From positions 1 through 34,466 of the forward strand of contig JAICQO010000073.1 of NCBI GenBank assembly GCA_025937835.1: a stretch of 34,466 nt of DNA, read 5' to 3'. A model generated the notes under the pieces. It was not told the DNA's origin. It saw only the letters and a program-made list of their open reading frames with translations, and searched no databases. This DNA comes from Polyangiaceae bacterium. Lineage in GTDB: Bacteria > Myxococcota_A > Polyangia > Polyangiales > Polyangiaceae. A program made the position numbers and the translations under genes. Positions 17,080 through 25,870 of the stretch are shown here, piece after piece (position 1 is the stretch's first letter; each line of letters opens with the position of its first letter).

Positions 17080-17721
17080 ATGTTCGGACCGACGCAGTCA
17101 GCCGGCTCGCTCCTGGCAGTCTTCGCCCTTCTCCTCACTGCCTGCGCGGCGCAGCCGACGCACGGAACCATCAGCTCGATGTCGGTGGCGAAAAACCACG
17201 ACTGGAAAGCCTGCGAGCACGGGGTGCCCGAAGAGGTCTGCGTCCGCTGCCACCCGGAACGCGCCGCGAGCTTCAAGAAGAAGAAGGACTGGTGCCCGGA
17301 GCACGAGGTGCCCGAGTCGCAGTGCCTCGAGTGCCACCCGGATCTCGACTTCTCCCCGCCCAAGCAACCGCCGCCGAGCGCCGACATCGTCCAGCTCGTG
17401 AGTGACGGCAGTGACCTGCCCGCGCTCGAGCCGCACCTCGTCGCGAACAAGGTCACGGTGTTCGACTTTCACGCCACCTGGTGCCCGCCGTGCCGAAAGG
17501 TCGACGAACACCTGTATCCGATCCTGGCTCGGCGCTCGGACCTCGCCGTGCGCAAGATTGACATCGGCTCCTGGGACACGCCCGTGGCCGAGCGCTGGCT
17601 GCAGGAAGTGCCCGAGCTGCCGTACCTGGTCATCTTCGACAAGCAGGGCAAACGTGTGGCGGCGATCGCGGGAGCAAAGCTCGACGAGCTCGACCGCGTG
17701 CTCGCCGAGGCCAGCCGTTGA
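17080..17721 (+). CDS. Thioredoxin-fold lipoprotein with two Cys/His repeats
   Basis: 213 residues. The signal peptide ends LLTAC with the lipid Cys at 22. Two copies of a short motif follow: C45-x-H-x-VPEEV-C54-x2-C57-H58-P and C72-x2-H75-x-VPESQ-C82-x2-C85-H86-P, separated by a Lys-rich spacer. This repeat resembles the N-terminal Cys/His motif of some heavy-metal efflux adaptor proteins and probably binds a metal ion. A thioredoxin domain follows (about 105-210) with W134-C135-P-P-C138 and a cis-proline near 171. It probably faces the periplasm, acting as a reductase or metal chaperone. CxxCH is also the haem c motif, but each site is CxxCHP within a longer Cys/His pattern and only two occur, so a cytochrome is possible but less likely. 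Its stop overlaps the start of the next gene. Confidence 0.85.
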   Translation: MFGPTQSAGSLLAVFALLLTACAAQPTHGTISSMSVAKNHDWKACEHGVPEEVCVRCHPERAASFKKKKDWCPEHEVPESQCLECHPDLDFSPPKQPPPSADIVQLVSDGSDLPALEPHLVANKVTVFDFHATWCPPCRKVDEHLYPILARRSDLAVRKIDIGSWDTPVAERWLQEVPELPYLVIFDKQGKRVAAIAGAKLDELDRVLAEASR

Positions 17722-18740
17722 AGCGCGCCGCTTTCCTTGCGCTCCTCTCGCTCGCGAGCATTCCCCGCGTCGCGGACGCTTGCGCCGGCTGTCGCAACCC
17801 ATCGCTCGCCGTGACACGCGGCAGTGAAGGGCCGCTCGACGAACGCGCGCTCCGGCTCGGCCTCACCGCGACGGGCACGACCGTTCACGTCGTCCACGAG
17901 GCTGGCTGCCGGGATCTCGCAAACTGCTCCGAACAGCCGGCGCAGCCCGCGTACCTCCACGATCAGCACCTCTATCCGCTCGAGCTGCGTTTTGCAGCCG
18001 AATATGGCTTGAACGAGACGTTCGGCGTCGAGGTCCAGCTCCCGTTCCGCGCGGTCTCGACGACCATCGAGTACACGACTCCCGAGGGCGCGCCGTACGA
18101 ACCGCTCGACCCCGGCATCCACCACCGCGACGAGACGATCGCGGGCCTCGCCGATCCGTGGGTTCTGCTGCGCATCGGAACCAGCGTCGAGCGCTGGTGG
18201 CTCGCGGCGCGGCCGGGCGTTTCCCTTCCGCTCGGTCGTACCGAAGAGGATCCCTTCGAGCTCGGCGATCAAGGGCTGCGCCACCAGCACATCCAACTCG
18301 GAAGCGGCAGCTTCGATCCGGTGCTCGTCCTCGAAGCCTCGCGCGCATTCGGCGAACTGCGCTGGCAGCTGTTCGCGCAAGGGCAACTACCGCTGTACGA
18401 GAATCGCCACGGCTACCGTGCGCCCTGGCGCGTCTACGGCGGCACCTCGCTCGGAGCCGGCTTGCTCGGCGACCTCGCGGGCTCGCTGGGCGTCGAGGCG
18501 TTTCACGAAGCCGCAGAGCGCTGGGGCGGCAAGCTCCGGCAAGACGGCAACCTCGGCCGCAGCGAGCTGCTCGGAGCCGCCACGTTGACTCAATCGCTCG
18601 GCGCGACGGAGCTGACGCTCGGTGTCCGCGTCCCCTTTTTCCGGAAGATCGTCGAAGGCGACGAACCTCCGGGGACGCTCAGCTCGCCCGTGACTCTGAG
18701 CGCCGGAGTCTCGCACGTGTTCGGCAGCACCGCGCCCTGA
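17718..18740 (+). CDS. Probable outer-membrane beta-barrel protein
   Basis: 340 residues, started at a TTG whose last two bases overlap the stop of the thioredoxin gene (TTGA), so expression is coupled. A signal peptide spans about residues 1-21; just after it comes C22-A-G-C25, a CxxC pair, and two more Cys near 60-65. The rest alternates amphipathic strands and ends in a strand with a C-terminal VFGSTAP rather than the usual aromatic. Short Gly-rich turns (GGTSLGAGLLGDLAG) fit a transporter-like barrel. I do not recognise a named family. Coupling to a metal-binding thioredoxin lipoprotein suggests a joint role in metal or thiol handling at the envelope. No obvious terminator is seen after it. 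Confidence 0.7.
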   Translation: MKRAAFLALLSLASIPRVADACAGCRNPSLAVTRGSEGPLDERALRLGLTATGTTVHVVHEAGCRDLANCSEQPAQPAYLHDQHLYPLELRFAAEYGLNETFGVEVQLPFRAVSTTIEYTTPEGAPYEPLDPGIHHRDETIAGLADPWVLLRIGTSVERWWLAARPGVSLPLGRTEEDPFELGDQGLRHQHIQLGSGSFDPVLVLEASRAFGELRWQLFAQGQLPLYENRHGYRAPWRVYGGTSLGAGLLGDLAGSLGVEAFHEAAERWGGKLRQDGNLGRSELLGAATLTQSLGATELTLGVRVPFFRKIVEGDEPPGTLSSPVTLSAGVSHVFGSTAP

Positions 18741-18968
18741 GGGCTCAGGAAGGGCTCAGGATCGTCGCGTCGAGGCAGACTGCCATGATCCAAACGGTCC
18801 CCTTCTCCTTGTTTCGCTGCTGACTCGGACGCGCGCTCGGCACGAGGCACCGGTCCCGCGACACGCTGCGAGCGCTCGATCCGCATCGGGCCCGCTGACC
18901 GGCACCGTCACTCACGCGGGGATGGAACGCTTTTCGCCTTCGGCATGCGGCGAGCAAGGAGACCCCAC

Positions 18969-20174
18969 ATGACCATCGACCTTCTCAAAGATCGCGGCAC
19001 ACCCCTCGATCAACAACGCTTCACCTGGAAAGAGCTGGTTCAGCCTCCGTACAGCAAGCTCGACGACGACGCTTTCACGCGCGTGCGCGTGATCTTGATG
19101 AACGGCATCGAGTCGGAGTCGCTGCGCTTCAGCCACGCCTGTTCGCGCATGAACCGCGACCTTCAGCTCGAGCTCGCCAAGGTGCGGCGCGTCGAGCAGC
19201 ACCAGCAGACCCTGGTCAATTGGCTCAACCCGCCGGATCAGAACGTGCTCGAGACCACGATCGGCTTCGAGCAGGTCGCGATCGAGGTCACGGCCGCGAT
19301 CGCGCTCGCCGAGCCCGATCCGTACCTGGCGCAGGTTTACCGCTTCGGCCTGCTCGAAGACTTCGATCACATGTATCGCTACTCGGCGCTGATGGATCGC
19401 GTCGAAGGCAAGGACGCCAACAACCTGCTCCAGAGCTACACCGACGTCTTGCCCGGCCGGCCCACGGCCGTCGAGCACCGCCACCCGGCGGACGACCTAC
19501 GGACCCCCTACGACAAGCGCAAGGCGGCGCTGATCACGAAACTTCACGCAGCGACCTTGGTCGCCGGGGAATTTCAGACGCACGACTATTACATGACCGT
19601 CGGGCCAACCTACGCCGACCCGATCGGACGTCAGCTCTACGCCGAGATCGCGTCCATCGAGGAGCAGCACGTGACTCAGTACGAGTCGATTTGCGATCCG
19701 ACCGAGAGCTGGCTCGAGAAATGGCTCTTGCACGAAGCCAACGAGGTCTACAACTACTACAGCTGCGTCGAATCCGAGGGAAACAAGCGGATCAAGGCGA
19801 TCTGGGAGCGCTTCCTGGATTACGAGCTCGGACACCTGCAGCACGTGCGCGCGCTCTTCGAGTCGATCGAGCGCCGCGACGCAGCGGAGGTGCTGGACTC
19901 GAAGCTCCCGAAGCCGATCGCGTACGAGAGCCATCGCGAGTTCGTGCGCACCGTGCTTCGCAACGAGGTCGGCCTCACGGCCATGGGCCCCGCGTTCGTA
20001 CCGTTTTCGCAAGAGACCGCGGAGAGCCCGTCCGTCATCTACCGCAGCCACATGAACTCGGAGGGCTCACCGACGAACCTGGTGGCGGACGGCTACGTCT
20101 GGTCGCCGGGGACCGAGCTCGCCACGAAGCCGCCGATGGCTGGCCGGGGCAGCAGCGCCGCGCTCCCCGTCTGA
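18969..20174 (+). CDS. Ferritin-like superfamily protein (large, probably two bundles)
   Basis: 401 residues. AAGGAG at 18956-18961 is 7 bases before this ATG, which decides the start. The sequence is helical and rich in Glu and His at spacings typical of diiron or ferritin-like four-helix bundles: E50, E76 and H78, D131-x2-H134 in the first half; E201, E231-x2-H234 (ASIEEQH), E256/E259 and E286-x2-H289 in the second. This suggests a duplicated bundle, the second the better match. The tail after about 340 is Ser/Pro-rich and probably disordered. It may store or oxidise iron or act on another substrate. It is followed 35 bases later by a second ferritin-like gene, and the pair is probably one transcript. 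Inference rests on motif pattern only. Confidence 0.72.
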   Translation: MTIDLLKDRGTPLDQQRFTWKELVQPPYSKLDDDAFTRVRVILMNGIESESLRFSHACSRMNRDLQLELAKVRRVEQHQQTLVNWLNPPDQNVLETTIGFEQVAIEVTAAIALAEPDPYLAQVYRFGLLEDFDHMYRYSALMDRVEGKDANNLLQSYTDVLPGRPTAVEHRHPADDLRTPYDKRKAALITKLHAATLVAGEFQTHDYYMTVGPTYADPIGRQLYAEIASIEEQHVTQYESICDPTESWLEKWLLHEANEVYNYYSCVESEGNKRIKAIWERFLDYELGHLQHVRALFESIERRDAAEVLDSKLPKPIAYESHREFVRTVLRNEVGLTAMGPAFVPFSQETAESPSVIYRSHMNSEGSPTNLVADGYVWSPGTELATKPPMAGRGSSAALPV

Positions 20175-20209
20175 AATCCAAGAAAGACTCTACCGAAAGG
20201 ACCGCACTC

Positions 20210-20953
20210 ATGGCCAACCACGTGGAAATTGGACTGAATCGCACCGGGATCGCGACTTCGCCGCGCCTGGCACAGGAAATGGTCGAAGGAACGCGCGAGT
20301 TCCCGCCGATGACGAACGGAGACGAGCGCACCATCGGCCTGCGCCGCGGCGAATACGTGCGCGAGAGCGAGGGGCTCGGGAGCGTCCCACCGCCGACCAG
20401 CCTCAAGGGCATGGCGAAAACCGCTCTGCAGGGCGTGCTCGGACAACGCCCGACGCTGATGCTGGACAAGCTATCGGAGCGCCTCGCCTTCGAGCGCACC
20501 GGCGTCCGGCTTTACGAGGCGCTGATCTCGAAGCTGGAAGCCGCCGGCAGCTTCGAGGGCGGCCCCACGCGCGAGGAGCTCGTGGAGATGATGCAGGAGG
20601 AGTACGCCCATTACAACCTGCTGACGGACGTGGTCGCCAAGATGGGCGGCGATCCGACGGTCATGACGCCGTCGGCGGATTTGCACGCGACGATCACGCG
20701 CGGCGTGATGGAAGCCATCGTCGATGCTCGAACCAGCCTGGCTCAAGCGCTCGAAGCGCTGCTGGTCGCAGAGCTCGCCGACGGGGACGCCTGGGACAGT
20801 CTGATCGAGCTCGTCGGCGAAGCCGGTGGTGAAATCGAGCTGCAGCTGTTCGAAAGCGCCGCGATGGAGGAGGCCAAACACCTCGAGCGCGTGCGGACGT
20901 GGATCGCCGCGTCGCAAAACAGAGCCTCCGGCGAGCTCTCCCTCGGGGCCTGA
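20210..20953 (+). CDS. Ferritin-like domain protein
   Basis: 247 residues, ATG with GAAAGG 9 bases upstream. Residues 1-75 are a flexible polar leader. From about 85 a compact four-helix bundle follows with ligands spaced as in bacterioferritin or rubrerythrin: E95 in RLAFERTGVRLYEAL, E131-x2-H134 (EEYAHYNLL), E172 and/or E178, and E221-x2-H224 (MEEAKHLERV). This is the better canonical diiron site of the pair. It differs from the upstream protein in length and sequence, so the two are not recent duplicates. The pair may form a hetero-complex. The next gene (isochorismatase-like) starts 39 bases after the stop at 20953. Confidence 0.78.
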   Translation: MANHVEIGLNRTGIATSPRLAQEMVEGTREFPPMTNGDERTIGLRRGEYVRESEGLGSVPPPTSLKGMAKTALQGVLGQRPTLMLDKLSERLAFERTGVRLYEALISKLEAAGSFEGGPTREELVEMMQEEYAHYNLLTDVVAKMGGDPTVMTPSADLHATITRGVMEAIVDARTSLAQALEALLVAELADGDAWDSLIELVGEAGGEIELQLFESAAMEEAKHLERVRTWIAASQNRASGELSLGA

Positions 20954-20992
20954 GCGGCCTGAAGCTTGCAGTCTGGCGCGCCCAACGCCCCA

Positions 20993-21598
20993 ATGCCTGC
21001 TCCGGAAAAACACCCCGATCTCCACGGCAACGTCCCCGAGCACTGCCGCGTAGCGGTCGTGCTCGTGGATGTACTGAACGCGCTCCGCTTCGAGGGCTCC
21101 GAGGAGTTCGTTCCCCGAGCGCTCGCCGTCGCGGAGCGCGTCGCCCGGCTCAAGCAGCGAGCCGCGGAGGCGGGCGTGCCAGTGGTCTACGTGAACGACA
21201 ACGCGGGCCGCTGGCAGTCCGACGTGTCGCGGGTGGTCGAGGACTGCCTAGCCGAGGACGCGCCAGGGCGCGAGGTTTCCCGGCTACTCTTGCCCGGAGA
21301 GCGGGACTTTTTCGTGATGAAGCCCAAGCACTCGGGCTTCTATTCGACGACGCTCGATACGTTGTTGGTCTATCTGCAAGCCCGAAGGCTCGTGATCGCG
21401 GGCTTCACGGTCGAGCGCTGCGTGTTGTTCACCGCCAACGACGCATTCCTGCGCGACTACGAGCTCTACGTCCCGAAAGATTGCACGGCTGCCATCGACG
21501 ATCGCGACAGCGACGCGGCGCTCCGGATCTTGGAACGCGTCCTCGGAGCGCGCACCCAAGTGTCCGAAGAGCTCGACTTCGAGCGCCTCAAAGCGTAG
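20993..21598 (+). CDS. Isochorismatase-like cysteine hydrolase
   Basis: 201 residues from the ATG at 20993; a TTG at 20966 in frame would add nine residues. The catalytic triad of the family is visible: D26 in VVLVDVLNA, K112 in KPKHSGF and C143 in GFTVERCVLFTANDA. A cis-peptide region precedes the Cys. The superfamily hydrolyses amides or vinyl ethers (nicotinamidase, ureidosuccinate and related hydrolases); the substrate here cannot be given. It lies directly after the ferritin-like pair, with no terminator between them, and probably belongs to the same transcript. Confidence 0.87.
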   Translation: MPAPEKHPDLHGNVPEHCRVAVVLVDVLNALRFEGSEEFVPRALAVAERVARLKQRAAEAGVPVVYVNDNAGRWQSDVSRVVEDCLAEDAPGREVSRLLLPGERDFFVMKPKHSGFYSTTLDTLLVYLQARRLVIAGFTVERCVLFTANDAFLRDYELYVPKDCTAAIDDRDSDAALRILERVLGARTQVSEELDFERLKA

Positions 21599-21735
21599 CC
21601 GCTGGCTCGCCTCACCCATCTGCCACACCGGGGCGGAGTAGACATTCCCACCCCTGCCTTCACGCGGCGCTTCTCCGTGTTGTCCCACAGCGGTGTTGGG
21701 CTTGGCTCTTGCACCGCGCCCGCCGGAGCTCATCC

Positions 21736-22548
21736 ATGTATACGCAATCCACTTCTCGACCCGATACCCTAGACCGGTCTCCGGCCAACCTATTCCGCAC
21801 CACGGAAGGCGATAGCCTCGACACCGAGCAGTCCGCGTCAAATCGCCCGGCGAATTGGTGGCGGTTGAGCGCGGAGGCCGTCGCGATCGCGCTGCTGTTG
21901 CGCCAAACGCTGAACAGTCGGAGCCGCAGCCGTGGCTACCTCGCTGCGCTGACCACGGCCGTGGCCGGTGCGGCCGTCTACGACGCGGTCGGCACGATGC
22001 GCCGCCGCCAGCCGGAGCCCGTGTACTTGCGGGCCACGATCACCATCAATCGCACGGTCGAGGAAGTTTACCGGTACTGGCGAGACTTCCGGAACCTGGC
22101 GAAGTTCATGGACCACCTCGAGTCCGTCGAGGAGTCGAACGGCGTCTCCGTCTGGCAAGCACGGGGGCCGGGCGGCATCCCGGTGAAGTGGGAAGCCACG
22201 ATCGTCGCCGACAAGCAGAACGAGCGCATCGCCTGGCGCTCGCTCGAGGGCGCGGAGCTGCCGAACTACGGCCAGGTGACCTTCGTCCAGGCTCCGGCCG
22301 GGCGCGGCACCGAGGTGCACGTCGAAATGGGGTTCGAGCCGCCGTTCGGCCCCGTCGGCTCCGGCGTCGCCAAGCTCCTCCGCGGGATCCCGGAGCAACA
22401 GCTGCAGAATGATCTGCGCCGCTTCAAGCAAGTGCTCGAGACGGGGGACGTCACCAAATCCGACGCCAGCGTCCACCGCGGCCCGCACCCCGCGCGGCCC
22501 ACCAACAATCAACAGCAGAAGCCTGCGAAGGGCACGGTGAAGCTATGA
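21736..22548 (+). CDS. SRPBCC domain protein (cyclase/dehydrase-like)
   Basis: 270 residues, ATG at 21736 with GGAG about 8 bases upstream. The N-terminus (1-40) is polar; about 45-90 holds two moderately hydrophobic stretches that could be a membrane hairpin; residues about 97-240 form a START/Bet v1-type SRPBCC domain, recognised from [29 protein letters not shown] and the [21 protein letters not shown] run. Such proteins bind hydrophobic ligands in a deep cavity. The tail is Gln/Pro/Lys-rich. The stop overlaps the ATG of the zinc alcohol dehydrogenase gene (ATGA), so the two are coupled. Similar SRPBCC-dehydrogenase pairs occur, from memory, in general stress regions of other bacteria. Confidence 0.85.
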   Translation: MYTQSTSRPDTLDRSPANLFRTTEGDSLDTEQSASNRPANWWRLSAEAVAIALLLRQTLNSRSRSRGYLAALTTAVAGAAVYDAVGTMRRRQPEPVYLRATITINRTVEEVYRYWRDFRNLAKFMDHLESVEESNGVSVWQARGPGGIPVKWEATIVADKQNERIAWRSLEGAELPNYGQVTFVQAPAGRGTEVHVEMGFEPPFGPVGSGVAKLLRGIPEQQLQNDLRRFKQVLETGDVTKSDASVHRGPHPARPTNNQQQKPAKGTVKL

Positions 22549-23720
22549 AGGCCAATTGCTGGTACGGAAAGCGCGACGTGCGCGTCGAAGACGTGCCCGA
22601 TCCGAAAATCCTGAGCCCGCGCGACGCGATCGTGAAGGTCACGAGCACCGCTATCTGCGGCTCGGACTTGCACCTTTACAACGCTTACATCCCGTCGCTC
22701 GAAAAGGGCGACGTGCTCGGCCACGAGTTCATGGGCGAGGTCGTCGAGGTCGGCTCCGCGATCACGAATCTGGCCGTGGGCGACCGCGTGGTCGTGCCGT
22801 TCCCGATCGCCTGCGGGCACTGCCGCGCCTGTCACGACGAGCTCTACTCACTCTGTGAAAACTCGAACCCCAACGCCTGGATGGCGGAAAAGCTGTGGGG
22901 GCACTCGCCCGCCGGCCTGTTCGGCTATTCGCACCTGCTCGGCGGCTATGCCGGGGGTCAGGCCGAATACGTGCGCGTGCCGTTCGCGGACGTCGGACCG
23001 CTCAAGGTGCCTGCGGGGCTCGACGACGAGCAGGTGCTGTTCCTGTCGGACATTCTGCCGACCGGCTACATGGGCGCTGAAATGTGCAACCTGCGCGGCG
23101 GCGAAGTGGTCGCGGTCTGGGGCGCAGGTCCCGTCGGGCAATTCGCGATCGCGAGCGCGCGTTTGCTCGGTGCGGAACGGATCGTGGCCATCGATCGCTT
23201 CCCTTACCGTCTGCAAATGGCGGCCGAAAAGGCCGGGGCGACCGACATCATCAACTACGAGGAAGCGGACGTCTACGAGACCCTATTGGAGCTGACCGGC
23301 GGTCGTGGCCCGGACGCCTGCATCGACGCCGTGGGGCTCGAGTCGCACGCCGCGGGCCCGCTCTACGCGGTCGATCGCACCAAGCAGGCGCTGATGCTCG
23401 AGACCGACCGCCCGCTCGCGCTGCGACAGGCAATTCGCTGCTGCCGCAACGGCGGCGTCGTCTCGGTGATCGGCGTGTACGGCGGGCTCATCGATCACTT
23501 CCCGATGGGCGCGATCGTGAACCGTAACCTGACGCTGCGAGCGGGGCAGTGCCACGTGCAGCGCTACATGCGGACGCTGCTCGACCGGATCCAGAAGGGC
23601 GATCTGGACCCCACCTTCGTCATCACGCACCGTCTGCCGCTCTCGGAAGCGAAGAGCGGCTACGACATGTTCCTGCACAAGCAAGACGGTTGCGAAAAAG
23701 TCGTGCTGAAGGCCGCCTGA
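22545..23720 (+). CDS. Zinc-dependent alcohol dehydrogenase
   Basis: 391-residue medium-chain dehydrogenase that oxidises an alcohol or aldehyde adduct with NAD(P). Catalytic zinc ligands: C38 in AICGSD and H60-E61 in GHEFMGEV; structural zinc ligands: C90, C93, C96 and C104 in [16 protein letters not shown]. The Rossmann loop [11 protein letters not shown] lies near residue 188, followed by an acidic D in VAIDRF, suggesting NAD. The length and the insert after the structural zinc resemble the glutathione-independent formaldehyde dehydrogenase-like group, so formaldehyde or another short aldehyde is a reasonable guess. It starts inside the SRPBCC stop codon. A strong bidirectional terminator follows. 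Confidence 0.9.
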   Translation: MKANCWYGKRDVRVEDVPDPKILSPRDAIVKVTSTAICGSDLHLYNAYIPSLEKGDVLGHEFMGEVVEVGSAITNLAVGDRVVVPFPIACGHCRACHDELYSLCENSNPNAWMAEKLWGHSPAGLFGYSHLLGGYAGGQAEYVRVPFADVGPLKVPAGLDDEQVLFLSDILPTGYMGAEMCNLRGGEVVAVWGAGPVGQFAIASARLLGAERIVAIDRFPYRLQMAAEKAGATDIINYEEADVYETLLELTGGRGPDACIDAVGLESHAAGPLYAVDRTKQALMLETDRPLALRQAIRCCRNGGVVSVIGVYGGLIDHFPMGAIVNRNLTLRAGQCHVQRYMRTLLDRIQKGDLDPTFVITHRLPLSEAKSGYDMFLHKQDGCEKVVLKAA

Positions 23721-23739
23721 TAGCGGCGGGCTTCGAATA

Positions 23740-23765
23740 GCGAAGGCCGCTGACGCGGCCTTCGC
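23740..23765. terminator. Bidirectional intrinsic terminator between convergent genes
   Basis: GCGAAGGCCGC (23740-23750) pairs perfectly with GCGGCCTTCGC (23755-23765) around a TGAC tetraloop. Short T-rich sequence follows on the plus side (TCTTACTT). It sits between the ends of the alcohol dehydrogenase (plus) and the SDR (minus) and would serve both. Confidence 0.8.
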
Positions 23766-23785
23766 TCTTACTTCGCGTTCGCTGA

Positions 23786-24568
23786 TTACTCCGCAGCCGT
23801 GCCGGGCGCCGCCATCTTGCGATGTTGCTCGGCCAGTGCCGTCGACGGCATCAGCCGCGAGATCGCAGCGCGGAGCTTGTTGTTCCAGCCCGCGATCACG
23901 TCCTCTTCGCCCTTCTGCATGGCCTCGAAGCCGAGCTTCGCGACCTCTTCGGCCGACATCTTCTTCTCGGTCCCGAACTTGGTATCCAGCATGTCGGCCC
24001 GGGCAAAGAACTCTGTCTCCGTCGCACCGGGCATCAAACAGGTGACTGTCACGCCGGAGTCCTTGAGCTCCGCGCGCAGCGCGAACGCGAACGAATCGAG
24101 CAGCGCCTTGGTCCCGTTGTACACGGCCTGGTAGGTGCCGGGCATGAACCCCGCGATCGAGCCCGTGATCAAGATCTTGCCGTCACCGCGCGCGCGCATG
24201 GCGCAGCCGATGCGGTGGATCAGGTAAAGCGTGCCCGTCACGTTGGTGTCGATCACCTGGCGGATGTCCACGAACTCCTGATCGAGGAAGGCGCGGCCCA
24301 GGCCTCGGCCCGCGTTGGCCAGGAGCGCAGTCACGGGGCGCCCCCGCGTCGCCGCGAGCAGCCGGTCGACGCCCTCGGTCTTGGCCAGATCCGCCTCGAT
24401 CGACTCGACGCTCATACCAGGCCTGCGGATCATCTCCGCCGCGGCGTGGATCTCCGGCTCGTCAGCGACGATCAAAAGGTCGTAGCCCGCTTCGGCGCAG
24501 CACTTGGCGAGCTCGAGCCCGATGCCGGTCGAAGCGCCCGTAACGATTGCGAATGCACGATTTTCCAT
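23786..24568 (-). CDS. Short-chain dehydrogenase/reductase
   Basis: 260 residues, classical SDR. Cofactor loop TGASTGIG (10-17), structural NAG at 85-87, N109, and the catalytic Ser137, Tyr150 and Lys154 (YNGTK). The C-terminal part shows VTVTCLMPGATETEFF. The cofactor-discriminating residue after strand 2 is acidic (VADEPE), suggesting NAD, but this is uncertain. GAGGA lies 7 bases before the ATG. It is 30 bases downstream of the Gfo/Idh/MocA gene on the same strand and almost surely co-transcribed with it. Substrate unknown. Confidence 0.92.
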   Translation of the reverse strand: MENRAFAIVTGASTGIGLELAKCCAEAGYDLLIVADEPEIHAAAEMIRRPGMSVESIEADLAKTEGVDRLLAATRGRPVTALLANAGRGLGRAFLDQEFVDIRQVIDTNVTGTLYLIHRIGCAMRARGDGKILITGSIAGFMPGTYQAVYNGTKALLDSFAFALRAELKDSGVTVTCLMPGATETEFFARADMLDTKFGTEKKMSAEEVAKLGFEAMQKGEEDVIAGWNNKLRAAISRLMPSTALAEQHRKMAAPGTAAE

Positions 24569-24598
24569 GGGTAATTCCTCTAATTTCCTGTTCCGTAG

Positions 24599-25699
24599 TC
24601 ATTTCAGCGAGGGGCTCGGTGCGTGCACCGGCTCCTGTTTCTTCACTGGGCGGATGTGCTCGACCTGCGCGAGCGTCGGTCGGCGCCGCCGCTGGTACGG
24701 CTCGAGCGCGACCGGAGCGCGCGAACGCGCCGCGGTGAGGATCGCCTCGGCGACACGAATGTCGCACCACGCTTCTTCACCCGAAGGCTCGGGCTCCCGC
24801 CCTTCGAGGATGCACTCCGAGAAGTGCCTGAGCTCGGGGGCGAACTGGTCCACCTTGTCGAACGACTTCTTCTTGGTCGCTCCGTCGATGGTCAGGTAGT
24901 GCACGAGCGGCTCGACGTACTCGTAGGCGGGCTCGACGCGCAGGTCGCCGTCGCTGCCACCGATGCGGTAGCTCGAAGCGCCTGCCACGCTGTTGCTCAC
25001 GCAGAACTGCGCGATCCGGTCCCCCGGAAAGTGCAAAATCGCGCTCGTGGTGTCGTCGACGCCGTCCTTCTCGATCAGGTCGGCCGTCACCAGCGTGGGC
25101 TCGGCTTCGAAGAGGTTGCGAGCCGCGTTGATGCAGTAAACGCCGAGGTCGAGCACGGCGCCGCCGGCCACCTCCGGCTCCTTTCGGATGTCTCCGGGCC
25201 GCACCACGTGGCTGAAAAACGAGCTGAATAGCCGCAGTTTTCCGAGCTTGCCCGAGCGCGCCACGTCGATGGCCTCGAGCGTCGCCTCCTCGAAGTGCAG
25301 CCGGTATGCCGCCATCAGCAACACGTCCGCCTTCTTGCAGGCGTCGATGATGCTCATGCAGTCGGCCGCCGTCGGAGCCAGCGGCTTCTCGCACAGCACG
25401 TGCACGCCCTTCGCGGCGGCGCGCAGCGCAAAGTCCCGGTGTGTCGAGTTCGGCGTGGCGATGTAGACGGCGTCGATCCGGCCGCGCTCCAGCACCGCTT
25501 CGAGCTCGTCGTAGTCGCCGTCGTGCTCGATCTCGAACCGCTCGCGGAGCTCGGCGCGCTTGTGAGGATCTCCGGTGACGAGCGCCACCAGCTCGGAGTT
25601 TTCCTTCGCGTGAGCGAAGGCCGGCAGCACCGCCACCTGGGCGATGTTCCCGGCTCCGATCACGGCATAGCGAATTCGTTTATCCTTGGAGCCAGTCAT
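24599..25699 (-). CDS. Gfo/Idh/MocA family oxidoreductase
   Basis: 366 residues. The true start is taken as the ATG at 25699 (MTGSKDKRIRYAVIGAGN), since the frame open further upstream has no family-like sequence. NAD(P)-binding GAGNIA at 15-20, the conserved E104-K105-P106 (CEKPLAP) and the later substrate-side DLGVYCINAARNLF pattern identify the family of sugar and inositol dehydrogenases and related enzymes. The C-terminal alpha/beta domain is complete, ending with a Pro/Arg/Lys-rich tail. Substrate unknown; a sugar is the usual guess. Operon with the SDR below it. Confidence 0.92.
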   Translation of the reverse strand: MTGSKDKRIRYAVIGAGNIAQVAVLPAFAHAKENSELVALVTGDPHKRAELRERFEIEHDGDYDELEAVLERGRIDAVYIATPNSTHRDFALRAAAKGVHVLCEKPLAPTAADCMSIIDACKKADVLLMAAYRLHFEEATLEAIDVARSGKLGKLRLFSSFFSHVVRPGDIRKEPEVAGGAVLDLGVYCINAARNLFEAEPTLVTADLIEKDGVDDTTSAILHFPGDRIAQFCVSNSVAGASSYRIGGSDGDLRVEPAYEYVEPLVHYLTIDGATKKKSFDKVDQFAPELRHFSECILEGREPEPSGEEAWCDIRVAEAILTAARSRAPVALEPYQRRRRPTLAQVEHIRPVKKQEPVHAPSPSLK

Positions 25700-25862
25700 G
25701 CGCCCCGCGGTGCATGCCGCGCGCCAACGGGAGCGTTCGCACTGCCAGCGTCTGTGGGTGCCGGCGCGTGCAGCAGGACGAGTCGTGTCATTTGGAGTCG
25801 ATTGCCCGGCTCTGGGTCTTCTTCCCCACCCCCCGGAGTGCGACGAAGTGGGACGCGGGGCG

Positions 25863-25868
25863 TATGAT
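25863..25868 (+). promoter_or_regulatory. Minus-10 element (TATGAT) at the start of the PAS kinase
   Basis: TATGAT matches the TATAAT consensus at five of six positions and ends 2 bases before the ATG at 25871. A start site 7 bases below would fall near 25875, past the ATG, so the GTG at 25877 (third codon of the frame) may be the real leaderless start. No Shine-Dalgarno sequence is seen. Confidence 0.45.
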
Positions 25869-25870
25869 TG

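Noticed and set aside
17218-17340. Haem-binding CxxCH sites in the thioredoxin lipoprotein
   Set aside because: Each CxxCH is part of a longer C-x-H-x-VPE-x2-C-x2-CHP repeat, more like a metal-binding motif. Kept as an alternative only.
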